Source: Congeria kusceri (lineage: Eukaryota > Mollusca > Bivalvia > Myida > Dreissenidae). Taken from it: a stretch of DNA of 64,000 nt. The stretch lies in contig CM051029.1 in the NCBI GenBank assembly GCA_027627225.1, forward strand, positions 73,723,078 to 73,787,077, read 5' to 3'. How positions within the stretch are numbered: the first letter of the stretch is position 1; each line of letters begins with the position of its first letter. Position numbers and translations under genes: made by a program. The notes beneath the pieces were generated by a model. That model ran no database searches. It saw nothing but the letters and a program-made list of their open reading frames with translations, and was not told where the DNA came from. Below are positions 26,001-41,000 of this stretch, piece by piece.

Positions 26001-29000
26001 TGTTATATTTGACGCTAAATGGATCATTCATAAATTTGCATTAAAAAAAAATGCCTACCTACCTACCCATTACCAGCAACCTTGGGTAGGCAATGGCAAA
26101 CAAACAATTTTTTAAGCATGGCCTTAGTGTTGAATAAAGATAGTTTATTTAGCAAGGGTTAGACATACATTTTTGTGCAGAGCAAATAAGCTTATCTTTC
26201 TTCAATACTTACCCCGTGTTCTATTTATCCCATCATTTTCTGTCGTTATTTTGAAAATCAGCGAATGACAACACACTAAATGTTATGAAAAACATCACGA
26301 AAATCAACGATGATGTCACAATACTGCGCGTGTTTGCTTTATCACCAGAGTGTGACAAAAAAAGCAAAGTTTATTCCACGGGGGTCAATGCACGCAAGAT
26401 GATGGGATAAAAAATAATACAACAAACACGCCTCAGTATATTATAACAGTCTCATACATAATTTATACGAGACAGATGTCTACAAAGTATTATTCTATTG
26501 CGAATAGATTACATTAGAACAATGCACAAACTTCAAACCCATAAAATAAAGTTATTCGATTGTGATATCTCTTCCTAATGATGCAACGCCCAGACAGCCC
26601 AGTGATCTATACAGATAGGAACAGAGATAGTAACCCAGATAAAATGTGTACATGGCGTAGTTTGTTTGTCTATGAAAGTTTATAACGCAATTAACCTATT
26701 TAGCATTACAATATTGAAGCTACTGATTCTGTAGTTATATGTACCATCTGGAATGGATGCCCATGTCATCCTGACATTCTACATTATCAAGTGCTGGGCT
26801 TTAAAGGGACCTGTTCACAGATTCTGTAGTTACATGTACCATCTGGAATGGGTGCCCATGTCATCCTGACATTCTAAATTATCAAGTGCTGGGCTTTAAA
26901 GGGACCTGTTCACAGATTCTGTAGTTACATGTACCATCTGGAATGGGTGCCCATGTCATCCTGACATTCTAAATTATCAAGTGCTGGGCTTTAAAGGGAC
27001 CTGTTCACAGATTCTGTAGTTACATGTACCATCTGGAATGGGTGCCCATGTCATCCTGACATTCTAAATTATCAAGTGCTGGGCTTTAAAGGGACCTGTT
27101 CACAGATTGACAAATTAACAATTTTTCAACTTTTTGTCTCCAATACCTTTTCTTTCATGAGTAATCATCAGTTGAAATTGATAAAATTATAAAGCGTTTG
27201 TAACGCTTAACGATGGAATAATTTGGAGTGTTTCTGTTTGTTTCGTTGAAATTGTTGACAACACATGGAACACTTACGTAAAGTAAATAATGCAGGGAGA
27301 TATATAGAAGTCGGAATGGAAGAGTGGGTAAGGCGATAGCCTTTTAATCCGGAGGTCCAGGGTTCGGTTCCTGACCTTTTTTTTTTCTTTTTTTTTCTTC
27401 TCTAAATACTGTTCTAGTAATTATTCTTGAGCTTAGTTCCGATACTTAAATCTATAAAGCTAAGACATTTAATGGCATACTTAAAAAAACAGGTCCCTGG
27501 AATGACTTGTGCTCATTTCGACCACTGCATCGATGTACAGAAATACAACACATCATTATTTTAAGGATGCTGCCCTTAAAACAAACTCTCAATATCTCAC
27601 CGGGATTTACCAGACTCGATTTTCTGCTTCAAATACACTTGAATTGTGAGTCAGGACCCGTCCTATTTTTAAACTTGCATCCCATTGGATGCGTGATTTT
27701 TCTGATGTGTTGATACAATTCAGTGTTAAAATTAATTATTTCATAGATGAAATTTATAAAATTATTAACATTATTATATAATGCCTTCATTCTATCTTAT
27801 TGATACAAAACATTCAAAATGTTGATACAAATGCAGACAAACAAATGAATGGGACCCCCACTTTTATTGAGAGGACCCCTAAATATCAACCACCTGAGTC
27901 CTGTGAACCCCTAAAATTTAACTTTGATGCAATCTCCACATAGCAATAAAAGAACATACAAAGCATGATTATTGTAAACATCCAGTCATGCATGAAATGT
28001 CTCCCACTCAGTATTTACACCACAAGACCATTCCTACCACTTACAAATTCAACTCACAGACTCATAAACCCTCCTTCACAGCATGATTGTACTTGAAGCT
28101 GGAGTATCAAGCTCCTGTTTGTTATGTTTTCTTATCCATTCCTAGACACGAATTACTACCTCACCCGCATTATGATATCCCAGTTTCAGTATCAGTATTT
28201 AAGTGTTGTAGACTGAAAGTCATCATCATACAATTACTGAAAGTACCAATTATAGATGTCAACTTCTAAGGCTAAAATAAAAAACATCAAAAGGTGAAGG
28301 TCATTTATGTTTCTACTACAAGCAGCTGTTCTTTAAAAAGATCACAAAGATCTCTGTCTCCAAAATGCTGTAGCCAATGAACCAGGATATCACTCCCATC
28401 AAATACACACGAACCTCAAGTTTACATCTATACAACTACGATGATGCAATACATAAAAGCATGGTGTCCAAACAAGTTTCTACTCCAACAACCTTCATGT
28501 CATGCGCATAATCTATTCATGATGCAGCAGAAAAACATGCTTGCACAACGTTCTTTAGACTCATTTCACTGTATCTCCAATAATCACTTACCTGCAATCA
28601 TAAATCCAAACCACAACAAGAAAAGCACAACCCAAATCAACACCAATATCCAATCACACACCCTGTCAAAAAGGGGCCACCACTGGCTATCTAAAGCAAA
28701 TCCCCTATTCAGCTGCCCTCTTTTTTGAAGGCTGAATTCCTAAGGAAGTCTATTTTTAGCACACTCTGCTGGGCAAAAGAGTCAAGACTCAAATGATTGG
28801 GTGAGCCAAATCAATAATGTGTTAGAAGCTAAAGTCTGTATCAGCAACTCTCTGCATTGTTATTGACTCACACAGTGCAGTGTACAGGGAATTGTGGAGA
28901 ATCTCTCAGCATTTCTCTGCATTGGATGTGGAGGAACACTTCAAGGAAAATACTCCAAACATCTTGAGATTACTCCCTAGGTTTGAGTACATTTTGCTGT

Positions 29001-32000
29001 ATTTGACATTTACCAAGTACTTTAATTTTCCCCATTGTGTATCTTGCAAAAATGAGTTCATCATTGAAATATTTCCAAAATTCAGACAACTAGCTTCCAG
29101 TAAATTTTGCTGCATTTGACATTTACCAAGTACGATAATTTTACTCATTGTGTATCTTGTAAAAATGAGTTCATCATTTAAATATTTCAAGAATTCAGAC
29201 AACATCACAATTACATTAAAATGAACTGTCACAAATCAACAATTATCTAGTGACAGGTTGTCAAACTGATACAAATAAAGCACTCTCATTAAAGGAACTG
29301 TGTCATGGAAGATTGTCAACGTTCAATTACCCAATGGTGATTTTAAACCAGCAATTAATAAACTTATACAATCAGAATGGCAAGCAATTTGGAACGAGGC
29401 AACCCTTAACAAATTACACGAGATAAAGCCTATTTTTGATTCAGCAACACCTTTTACTCTTTCAGACTGACATGATCAAATTGTTTTAACTCGCTGCAGA
29501 ATAGGACATACCAGATTAACACATTTGTACTTTCTAAACAGATAAGAAGCACCTCATTGTATACGTTACGACGAACATTTTACTGTCAAACATATGCTAA
29601 TTAATTGCACAGACCTCACTGATATTCAAAGTAAATTCATTAAAAGAACTTTTCCAAACAGTGCCATCTTATACATTAATCCAGTACTTGAAAGAGATAA
29701 ACACATATAACAAAATATAGTTCACATTTCCTATTCTATATAGAAATCAACATACGTAAACGGCACGATATAACCACAATGTGTTGAGTTACCGTAAAAC
29801 CCAAATAAACAAACCATGTCATTGAAAAGAGCCTCAAGGGAGCAATTTCTTTACAAAAATCTGAAATTTAGATATTAATACTGGCATATAATAACAGTTA
29901 AAACAGGGTATATATAATGGAAAAAGACTGTACGCATTCTGAGAAAAAAAATCAATTTATAATATGGGTTGTGTTTGTTTGGCCCTTTTCGTGTTTACAT
30001 TTTGACGTCAGAATTGTGAGCACTTAGTATAACTATAGTTTACAAACGACTCCTTACCATGCACGATAGCGCAGTTGGTTAAAGCGCTGTCTACTGTTAT
30101 TTATTCGTATGGTGGCTCCTAAGTCGTGAGTTCGATAACTTTGATTACTCCCCCCCCCACCCACTTTTTTCCGGCGACCCTAAAAGTTCAATCCATAACT
30201 TTTTCTGATTTTCGGGGAAAAAAGAGCAGTTTTTGCTCATATTACATTTTTCTTGCCAGAAATCTTTTTTTCTATGACCTTATTTATAGTTAAGGTACAG
30301 TTTCTTTCTTGGGAAGCATTTAAACATTTTTCATGCAGTCCAATATTCTTAAAATGTGTGGGGAATATGCAGCGAAGAAAAAAAAAGTTATATTTCACCT
30401 CCCCTTCTAGATTTTTTTGGAGATGTAATCGGAAACCAGAAATTTATTTGTTTGGCCTAAATAACGTTTCAACCAGCTGACTTGGCCTAAATAACATTTC
30501 AACCAGCTGACTTGAATGGATAAAAAATCAACAAGGCAGACATAAATAGCTCATAGAAAGGCACAGCATTTGTGAGGACATCATTTCCACAAATATGGTT
30601 TATGCCCCCATTTCTCTTTCTATATAGATCACCATAATATCTCCACTGACAGACCAGAGTTCAATGACCTGAGAATCAAGCATGCCCATGTCAACTGCAC
30701 ATATGATCTACAACAATGAACATTTCCAAGCCAATGAACTTTGCTGAGGAAATGGGTCAGTGATCTAGTTACTAGAGTGATCAATAGGTATTTGCGCCAG
30801 GAAAAGTAACTGTTAGTACTAATATGAGGCGCGTCGTGGGAAAACCGGACTTAATGCATGTGCGTAAAGTGTCATCCCAGATTAGCCTGTGCAGTCTGCA
30901 CAGGCTAATCCGGGACGACACTTTCCGCCTAAAGTGGATTTATGGTTAGAAGACACTTCATTGAAACTGAAAATACCATAAAAGTGGAAAGTGCCATCCC
31001 GGATTAGCCTTTGCGGACTGCACAGGTTAATCCGGGACGACACTTTACGCACTTGCATTAAGCCTGGTTTTCCCACGACGCGCCTCATGTGTAATTCAAA
31101 AGTGCACAAGAAAAGAGCCAATATGGACCAGGAAATGGGTCAAGAAATATCCGAGGAATAATGATTCTAAGACAGAGGACTTAATTAAGGATCATGATTC
31201 TAAGACAGAGGACATTAATGGTGTGAGTTAGGATGACAAAAAAGTGATGATGATGATTATGATGATGATGGTGGTGGTGATGATGACGATGATAGCGATG
31301 TTGATGATGACAATAATGATGATGATGTTGATTATGAACAACTTTCATGATTACATAAACTATCATGACCTACATAACTTGTCATATTGTAAAATCATTA
31401 CAGTAAACTGTACTTCAAGAGAAATGACGCAACCAGAGGGCTAAATGGGTTGAATTTCTCACATGTTGCTTTGAACTGTGCAAAAACAGAAACATATTCA
31501 CATCTTTGTTTGAGTGTGACATCATAAGTTTTCCACCGAGTTTCATGAAATTAACTGGCTGGTGCTAGGTGTGACCTGAATACCCTGACTATAATGAGGG
31601 GCAAAGTGTGCGCAAAGTGTTGTCCTGTGCAGTCCGCACAGGCTAATCCAGGACGGCACTTTCGGCTTGTATTGTATTTTCTGTTTCAAGGAAGTCTCTT
31701 CTAAACATAAATACACTGTAGGCGGAAAGTGCCGTCCCTGATTAGCCTGTGCGGACTGCACAGGCTAATCCGGGACGACACTTTACGCACATGCATTAAG
31801 ACCGGTTTTCCCTCGACGCGCCACACATTTATCCCAGTTCACAGATCCCTACTTCATTTGAAGATTCCACCAGGAATCAGATTCATAAGTCCAACCCAGT
31901 GTCAGGCTATTTATGTGACTGGTACAACGATAGGAGATTTTGCTACTTTAATTAACGAGTTAGGTTAAGTAGAATCATAGTTTACTTACATATTCCCATA

Positions 32001-35000
32001 CACTGATGTTGCTGATAATGACAGACCTAATTTATTTATTATTTATTTATTACTATGTCTTTATTGTTGCTGATGGTGGTGTGGTTGTTGGTGTTGTTGT
32101 TTATTGACATTATTATCATTATCATTATTATCATTGTCATTAGTATTCTTTTTACAGACATCATCATCATCATCATAACTTTTATTATTATTATCATTAT
32201 CACTATTATTATCACTATTATTATCATCATTATCATTATTATCATTATTATTATTACAAACAGCTGTAGCAGCAGTGGCAGTATAGTAGTAGAAGCAGTA
32301 TTGCTGAACAGTGAAATAATAACCACTGTTGAAAACAACAACAACAACACGAACACACAAAGGCTAATTTCAACTTATAGTCATCTATAAATAAGAAGTC
32401 ATTAAACACAAACACAAAGCATTTAAATCAGTATTTAAATCATTATCATGATCAACAGCTTTGGGTTACACACCACTGTCGGTACAATATCATTGGCATG
32501 TAGCAAAATCATGACATGACACGACTTGCGATAGCAATTTATAAATAATCAAACCATGTTAATATTCTTATCAAATATGAATTACGTGCTACTTACAAAT
32601 AAGCAAACACTCTCTGTAAACGCTATAGAGTACTATGCAAAATATCCAACGATTATTAAACTTCGAAACAAATCTTGTAAAATTAAGCGTTTAAAAATAT
32701 CATGTACTTGTAACTCCAATGAACTTGAAGAAATCTGCCAAACGAGCATATTTTCTACTTACCACTAACTTGAAAGATCAAGCTTGTCTAATCAATATTT
32801 CCTTTGTTTGACTCCAGTAGTTACAATCTCCTCTCATTCACAAAATAATCCGCATATTTAACGCAGACACAGACATTCTATCCACAAACACTGGGGCAAT
32901 CACCAATCACACACTTATAAGTTAAATCATAATAGTAATCCAATCACAAGAAATAAAGATTCCTTATTTCAAAAAACATTGCACAATAAAAATCACTTCA
33001 AAATATTTTTTCACTTCAAAATGAAAAAAACTTTTTTCTCTGAATCAAAAATATTAAACTCAAGTCTATAAAGGGTATAAATCATTTCTGAAAACTGTGT
33101 ATATTTAACTTATGATACTGTAAACTACCAACACTTAGATGGCCGGCTGATAAAAACCTGCTCAAGACAGAAAGGAGGTCATAGGTTAACTTTGTGATGA
33201 GGTAAATATAGAACTACAACCAAAGCAGACAACGTTATGTCTTTATGTCAGCTACAATTCTTTGTCTGGTAAACCAAACAAAGGGGCTTATACAAATTAC
33301 CAGAGTTTTGAAGTGTGCAGATGTGATGCAAGACAGTGGGGATAAAAAAACAACAACCGATTAGTTTTCAGCTAGTTGGACACAGATGGTAGAGACTGAA
33401 GTATCGAGAATTTGTTATGATTTAGGTGCATTTGACTGGCAACTTGGCACACAGTGGCCATCAGGAATGAGCGTCATGTAGGCCACTATGAATGGGGGGC
33501 GCCCCACAGGGGAAGGAGGGGAATCAGAAACTGGGTGCATTTAACTAGGCAGTCATACATATCTGGGTCAAATAAATGTGGGGTGAAGATGTGAAAGGGT
33601 TTACACACTTCAGGGGTTCACCTGAAAGTCCCCTTTATAAATGTTGTTGTGAACCCAGTGTACTGATTTTATCCCTTAAAGAAAGAACTATACAGCTAAT
33701 CAAGATGTGACTTCAAAGAAAAGAAAGGGAATTTAATTGAACATTTAGATATGCATACCAAATAAAATCTGCGAAAATGAGATAAAATTAATCTTTTAAT
33801 AAATAAATATTAAAACTTTAATTATTTTGTAACCTCAGCAAGAAGTGATGAAACACCTCTTGAAAGAAATTATCATTTAAGCTGCCATTTACAAAAGAAC
33901 TAGTATGTAAAACAGGAGAACAGTTGTTGCTTATTTTTTTATTTGGATTTTTCGCCATTTTTAACAGTATTTCAGTCATATCACGGCGTCAGTTAACCTA
34001 CTCACACTTTTCCTGGGCAAGCTTAGCCGATCTAAGTGGTTTACCAGTACTAAGTGCACATACTTATGCCAGTAACTGACAACTGCCCTACTTGAATCAG
34101 AGGTAGGGGGAGAATGGCTGTAGAAATAATTTTATTCCCGGATTGACAGTCCAGTGCTCTACCAACTGAGCTAGCCCGGCCTGGCTCATTATGCAAAGCC
34201 TCAGAGTTAGATCAACAATATGTGCTGCTACTTAAGAGTACATAATCCAGCTTAATGCATCTGCGTAAAGTGTCATCCCGGATCTGCCTGTGCAGTTTGC
34301 ACAGGCTGATCCGGGACACCACTTTCCCCTTTTGTGGTATTTTCTGTTTCCAGGAAGTCTCTTCTAAACATAAATCTACTGTAGGCGGAAAGTGCCGTCC
34401 TGGATTAGCCTGCGCGGAATGCACAGGCTAATTCGGGACGACACTTTACACATATGCATTAAGCCTGATTTTCCCACAACACGCCTCATAAAGTCCATAG
34501 ACAGCCTACCTGACTGCCATCACATGTTTGAATAATACCATGAGCATGAATAGCTTTTGTTAATTCAACAAAATTACAAACATATTGGACATTTTCTGAT
34601 ATATAATGCTGTTTAACACAATAATAATGCTTTCTACAATGAGCATGACTTAGGTATCATTTAATACTAGTTTGTTTTTGAATAAATAAACATGTCTCCT
34701 CCCACACACCACCTTAAGTCTGCCCAAAATCCACCTACCACGACATACCGAAGATATGCCCAACCACACTTTTTACTGATCAATCCTGCGAAATTTTGTC
34801 AAATTCCAGCCAGTGGTTATGGAAATGAGCACAGACAAGGTCTGTTATGTCAAAAACTTGAAAGGGTCATAACTCAGCCAAAATTCTGCCATCGACAATA
34901 TGCACAACTAGTATTTGTAATGATAAATCCTGTTAGGTTTTGTCAAAATCCGACCAAAGGTTATGTAGAACAAGCGCAGACAAGTCTACTATGTGAATAA

Positions 35001-38000
35001 CTTCAATGGGCCATAACTCCGCCAAAACTCCACACGATAATGACATGCCAACGATATGCACAACTAGACTTAGTACAGATCAATCCTGTGAAGTTTCGTC
35101 AAAATCCGACCAGAGGTTATGGAGAACAAGCGCAGACACGATCTGTAATGAGAAAATCTTCAAAGGGCCATAATTCGGCCAAAAATCTGCTGACGACGCC
35201 ATGCCGACGATATGCACAACTAGACTCAGTACTGATCGATCCTGTTAAGTTGCGTCAAAATCCTACCTGGGGTTACGGAGAACAAGCGCAGACAAGGTGA
35301 TCTGGTAACTACACCAGTGATCTGGACACTACACCAGTGATCTGGAGACTACACCAGTGATCCGAACACTGCACCAGTGATCTGGACACTACACCAGTGA
35401 TCTGGACACTGCACCAGTAATATGGAAACTACAACAGTGATCTGGACACTACACCAGTGATCTGGATACTACACCAGTGATCTGAACAATGCAACAGTGA
35501 TCTGGACACTACACCAGTGATCTGGACACTACACCAGTGATGTGGACACTGCACCAGTGATCTGGACACTACACCAGTGATCTGGGCACTTCACCAGTGA
35601 TCTGGGCACTGCACCAGTGATCTGGATACTGCACCAGTGATCTGAACACTTGATTAGTCATCTGAACACTTCATTAGTCAACTGAACACTACACCTGTGA
35701 TCTGGACACTGCACCAGTGATCTGGACACTGCACCAGTGATCTGAACACTTCATCAGTCATCTGAACATTGCACTGGTTATCTGGACACTGCATTGGTGA
35801 TTTGAACACTACAACAGTGATCTATCTGAACACTACACCAGTGATCTGAACACTACACCAGTGATCTGAACACTATACCAGTGATCTGAACACTGCATCA
35901 GTGACCTGAACACTACACCAGTGATCTGAACACTACACCAGTGATCTGAACACTATAACAGTGATCTATCTGAACACTACACCAGTGATCTGAACACTAC
36001 AACAGTGATCTGAACACTATAACAGTGATCTGAGCACTGTATCAGTGACCTGAACACTACACAAGTGATCTGAAAACTGCACCTGTGATATGAACACTGC
36101 ACCAATTAGCCAAACACTTTACTAGTGATAAGCAATGCCGAACCATTGATCTCAACTATGTATCAGCAATTTGAACACAGTACCAGCAAACACTTATACA
36201 AACACTGTCTGTCTGAGCACAATGTTTCATGCTAAATTCAAATGTTAATATTCAAATGCTAGGATGAACTACCAGGGTTGTCATTATTAACCGATTGCCT
36301 ATCAAATTCATCGTTTAAAATCATGAGAAAATCGTTTGTTTTTTCAGGAACTTTAAAATTGTGAATAGTAATAACACAAATGAGCCTCCTAGATCCCTGA
36401 CCAAATCTCGAAGATTTAGATAAAAATCGCTCGTTTCATTTGATAATGACAACCCTGCACTATACTAGGACAAAATATTTCAGATTGCCATTATTTTTGT
36501 CTACTAAAATGTTTTTTTGTCTACTTACAGTTGGTAGGCATTGAAGTGAAAGTACACGAATCCCAGGCCGTACAGGAACGGAGCATTCTGAAAACGAGGA
36601 AAGGATGTATCGTTAGGCAAAGATCAAGATTTTAAAAGAAGGGTGCTGCAACCAGCACCTTTTAGGTTTCCTCCTGCAGCACTGTTTGAAAACCTAATTT
36701 TGAAGAACAAATAGTTAAATAGGATAAAATCTATCTTATTATCGGTACTGTTTCTATGCATGTTATTAAGTACCAATGGCCAAGTAAAGGCACTAAACCA
36801 GATTGGATTCTATACCACTTAATATAGATTGTAGTAACCTTGGTTCTCAGAAATAGATCTTTTTACAGACTGATACTGTAAACCTGCGAGAAACGAAGAT
36901 AGGAACACTCGCTGCAACAATCTATCTTATTATCGGTACTGTTTCTATGCATGTTATTAAGTACCAATGGCCAAGTAAAGGCACTAAACCAGATTGGATT
37001 CTATACCACTTAATATAGATTGTAGTAACCTTGGTTCTCAGGAATAGATCTTTTCACAGACTGATACTGCAAACCTGCGAGAAATAGATCTTGTCACAGA
37101 CTGATACTGCAAACCTGCGAGAAACGAAGAAAGGAAGACGCTAAATGTAGACTCACTGCAACAATGATCACATATAAAACTCCGTAATTTCTGAGCAGTA
37201 TCAGTGTTTTTTTTAGGGCCAAATTGGGGCCAAAATTCGGCCCCATTCCCCTGCTTAAAAAGTATATATTTTTCCCCTATATTTACCTTAAAATTCCCCT
37301 CAGAATGTAAGCTTTATTTTGAAAAAAAATGACCAAAATCGGGCAAAAATTGACTAAGATAGAGGATTTTTCGTTAACAATTACACCAATTATTTATCAA
37401 ACCAAGCTTGTACATAATCTAAGTTTTCATTTGTAGCAAAACAATTGATTAATATTTTATAATAAAGTAGAACATAAATATGTAATAAGGCTTTTCTACA
37501 AAAACAATTCCCCTTTTGCCATAAAATTCCCCATCTAAAGAGCCCCGTCACCTTTCCCCAAAGGTGAAAAAAAACACTGAGTATAACCACTAGAGCTGCC
37601 AGGATTCTTTCGATGCATCGATCAATCGATTGTGAATGGCCCGATTCGATTGTCGATACTAAACCAGCCAATTTTGATTCGATTCATGTTTATATATAAT
37701 ATACTAATAATTACAGTTACGGTTTTGTGTAGATCTCATGTTGTCATGAAAATGTGCAAGGCCGCATTACATTATCATATATAATACTTGATCATGGCAT
37801 CATGACTGCTGTTATACTGAATTACTTTTTTTAAGCATAATCACCATTTTCCACTGTTCTTATTTACCGGTATATTGATATATTTAAGGTACATACGTTC
37901 ACGTTAACAATACGATGACAATAATAATTATCTTTCTTATATTGCAAGTCAAGACTCATGAATACGCAAAATGAAGCCTATATAAAGGACAAATGAATCA

Positions 38001-41000
38001 AAATTGAAATATTCAACTAATTGATCTTTGAAATCGAAATCGAATCGAATAGAGCCGTGGCTGAATCGTTGCAGCTCTAATAACCACATAAACAAAACTT
38101 GTTTTCTTCTAGTCGCATCATAGCCATGTGAAGTGGCACTATTTAAGAGAAGTGTAAATTGACCACATCTAACATGCAGTTCTGTGTAAATGCGGCCTTG
38201 CACAAACATAAATTATTATATATAATTATGTAATGGGGCCTTGCACAAACATCAATATTATATATAATTATGTAATGGGGCTTTGCACAAACATCAAATA
38301 TTATATATACTTATGTAATGGGGCCTTGCACAAACATCAAGTATTATATATACTTATGTAATGGGGCCTTGCACAAACATCAAGTATAATATATAATAAT
38401 GTAATGGGGCCTTGCACAAACATCAATATTATATATACTTATGTAATGGGGCCTTGCACAAACATCAAGTATTACATATAATTATGTAATGGGGCCTTGC
38501 ACAAACATCAAGTATTATATATAATAATGTAATGGGGCCTTGCACAAACATCAAATATTATATATACTTATGTAATGGGGCCTTGCACAAACATCAAATA
38601 TTATATATAATTATGTAATGGGGCCTTGCACAAACATCAATATTATATATACTTATGTAATGGGGCTTTGCACAAACATCAAATATTATATATACTTATG
38701 TAATGGGGCCTTGCACAAACATCAAATATTATATATACTTATGTAATGGGGCCTTGCACAAACATCAAATATTATATATACTTATGTAATGGGGCCTTGC
38801 ACAAACATCAAGTATTATATATACTTATGTAATGGGGCCTTGCACAAACATCAAGTATTATATATACCTATGTAATGGGGCCTTGCACAAACATCAAGTA
38901 TTATATATAATAATGTAATGAGGCCTTGCACAAACATCAAGTATTATATATACTTATGTAATGGGGCCTTGCACAAACATCAAGTATTATATATAATTAT
39001 GTAATGGGGCCTTGCACACACATCAAATATTATATATAATAATGTAATGGGGCCTTGCAAAAACATCAAGTATTATATATACTTATGTAATGGGGCCTTG
39101 CACAAACATCAAGTATTATATATAATAATGTAATGGGGCCTTGCACAAACATCAAGTATTATATATACTTATGTAATGGGGCCTTGCACAAACATCAAGT
39201 ATTATATATACTTATGTAATGGGGCCTTGCACAAACATCAAGTATTATATATACTTATGTAATGGGGCCTTGCACAAACATCAAATATTATATATACTTA
39301 TGTAATGGGGCTTTGCACAAACATCAATATTATATATACTTATATAATGGGGCTTTGCACAAACATCAAATATTATATATACTTATGTAATGGGGCCTTG
39401 CACAAACATCAATATTATATATACTTATGTAATGGGGCTTTGCACAAACATCAAATATTATATATACTTATGTAATGGGGCCTTGCACAAACATTAAGTA
39501 TTATATATACTTATGTAATGGGGCCTTGCACAAACATCAAATATTATATATACTTATGTAATGGGGCCTTGCACAAACATCAATATTATATATACTTATG
39601 TAATGGGGCTTTGCACAAACATCAAATATTATATATACTTATGTAATGGGGCCTTGCACAAACATCAAATATTATATATACTTATGTAATGGGGCCTTGC
39701 ACAAACATCAATATTATATATACTTATGTAATGGGGCCTTGCACAAACATCAAATATTATATATACTTATGTAATGGGGCCTTGCACAAACATCAATATT
39801 ATATATACTTCTGTAATGGGGCCTTGCACAAACATCAATATTATATATACTTATGTAATGGGGCCTTGCACAAACATCAATATTATATATACTTATGTAA
39901 TGGGGCTTTGCACAAACATCAAATATTATATATACTTATGTAATGGGGCCTAGCACAAACATCAAGTATTATATATAATTATGTTATGCGTTCTTGCACA
40001 AACATCCAGTATTATATATAATTATGTAATGGGGCCTTGCACAAACATCAAGTATTATATATAATAATATAATGGGGACTTGCACAAACATCAAGTATTA
40101 TATATAATAATGTAATGGGGACTTGCACAAACATCAAATAAAAATTATATATAATTATGTAATGGGGCCTTGCAAAAACATCAAGTATAATATATAATAA
40201 TGTAATGGGGCCTTGAACAAACATCAAGTATTATATATAATTATGTAATGGGGCCTTGCACAAACATCAAGTATTATATATAATTATGTAATGGGGCCTT
40301 GCACAAACATCAAGTATTATATATAATAATGTAATGGGGCCTTGCACAAACATCAAGTATTATATATAATAATGTAATGGGGACTTGCACAAACATCAAG
40401 TATAATATATAATAATGTAATGGGGCCTTGCACAAACATCAAGTATTATATATAATAATGTAATGGGGCCTTGAACAAACATGAAGTATTATATATAATT
40501 ATGTAATGGGGCCTTGCACAAACATCAAGTATTATATATAGTAATGTAATGGGGCCTTGCACAAACATCAAGTATTACATATACTTATGTAATGGGGCCT
40601 TGCACAAACATCAAGTATTACATATAATAATGTAATGGGGCCTTGCACAAACATCAAGTATTATACATAATAATGTAATGGGGCCTTGCACAAACATCAA
40701 GTATTACATATCCTTATGTAATGGGGCCTTGCACAAACATCAAGTATTACATATAATAATGTAATGGGACCTTGCACAAACATCAAGTATAATATATAAT
40801 AATGTAATGGGGCCTTGCACAAACATCAAGTATTATATATAATTATGTAATGGGGCCTTGCACAAATATCAAGTATTATATATAATTATGTAATGGGCCT
40901 TGCACAAACATCAAGTATTATATATAATAATGTAATGGGGCCTTGCACAAACATAAAGTATTACATATACTTATGTAATGGGGCCTTGCACAAACATCAA

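Noticed and set aside
34692..35300. Two frames of 102 and 86 codons with recurring RRYAQ and QNPT patterns
   Set aside because: The patterns follow the 120-bp tandem repeat; not a protein.
35296..36112. Evenly spaced 20-bp repeats resembling a CRISPR array
   Set aside because: No unique spacers; it is a plain minisatellite in an animal intron.
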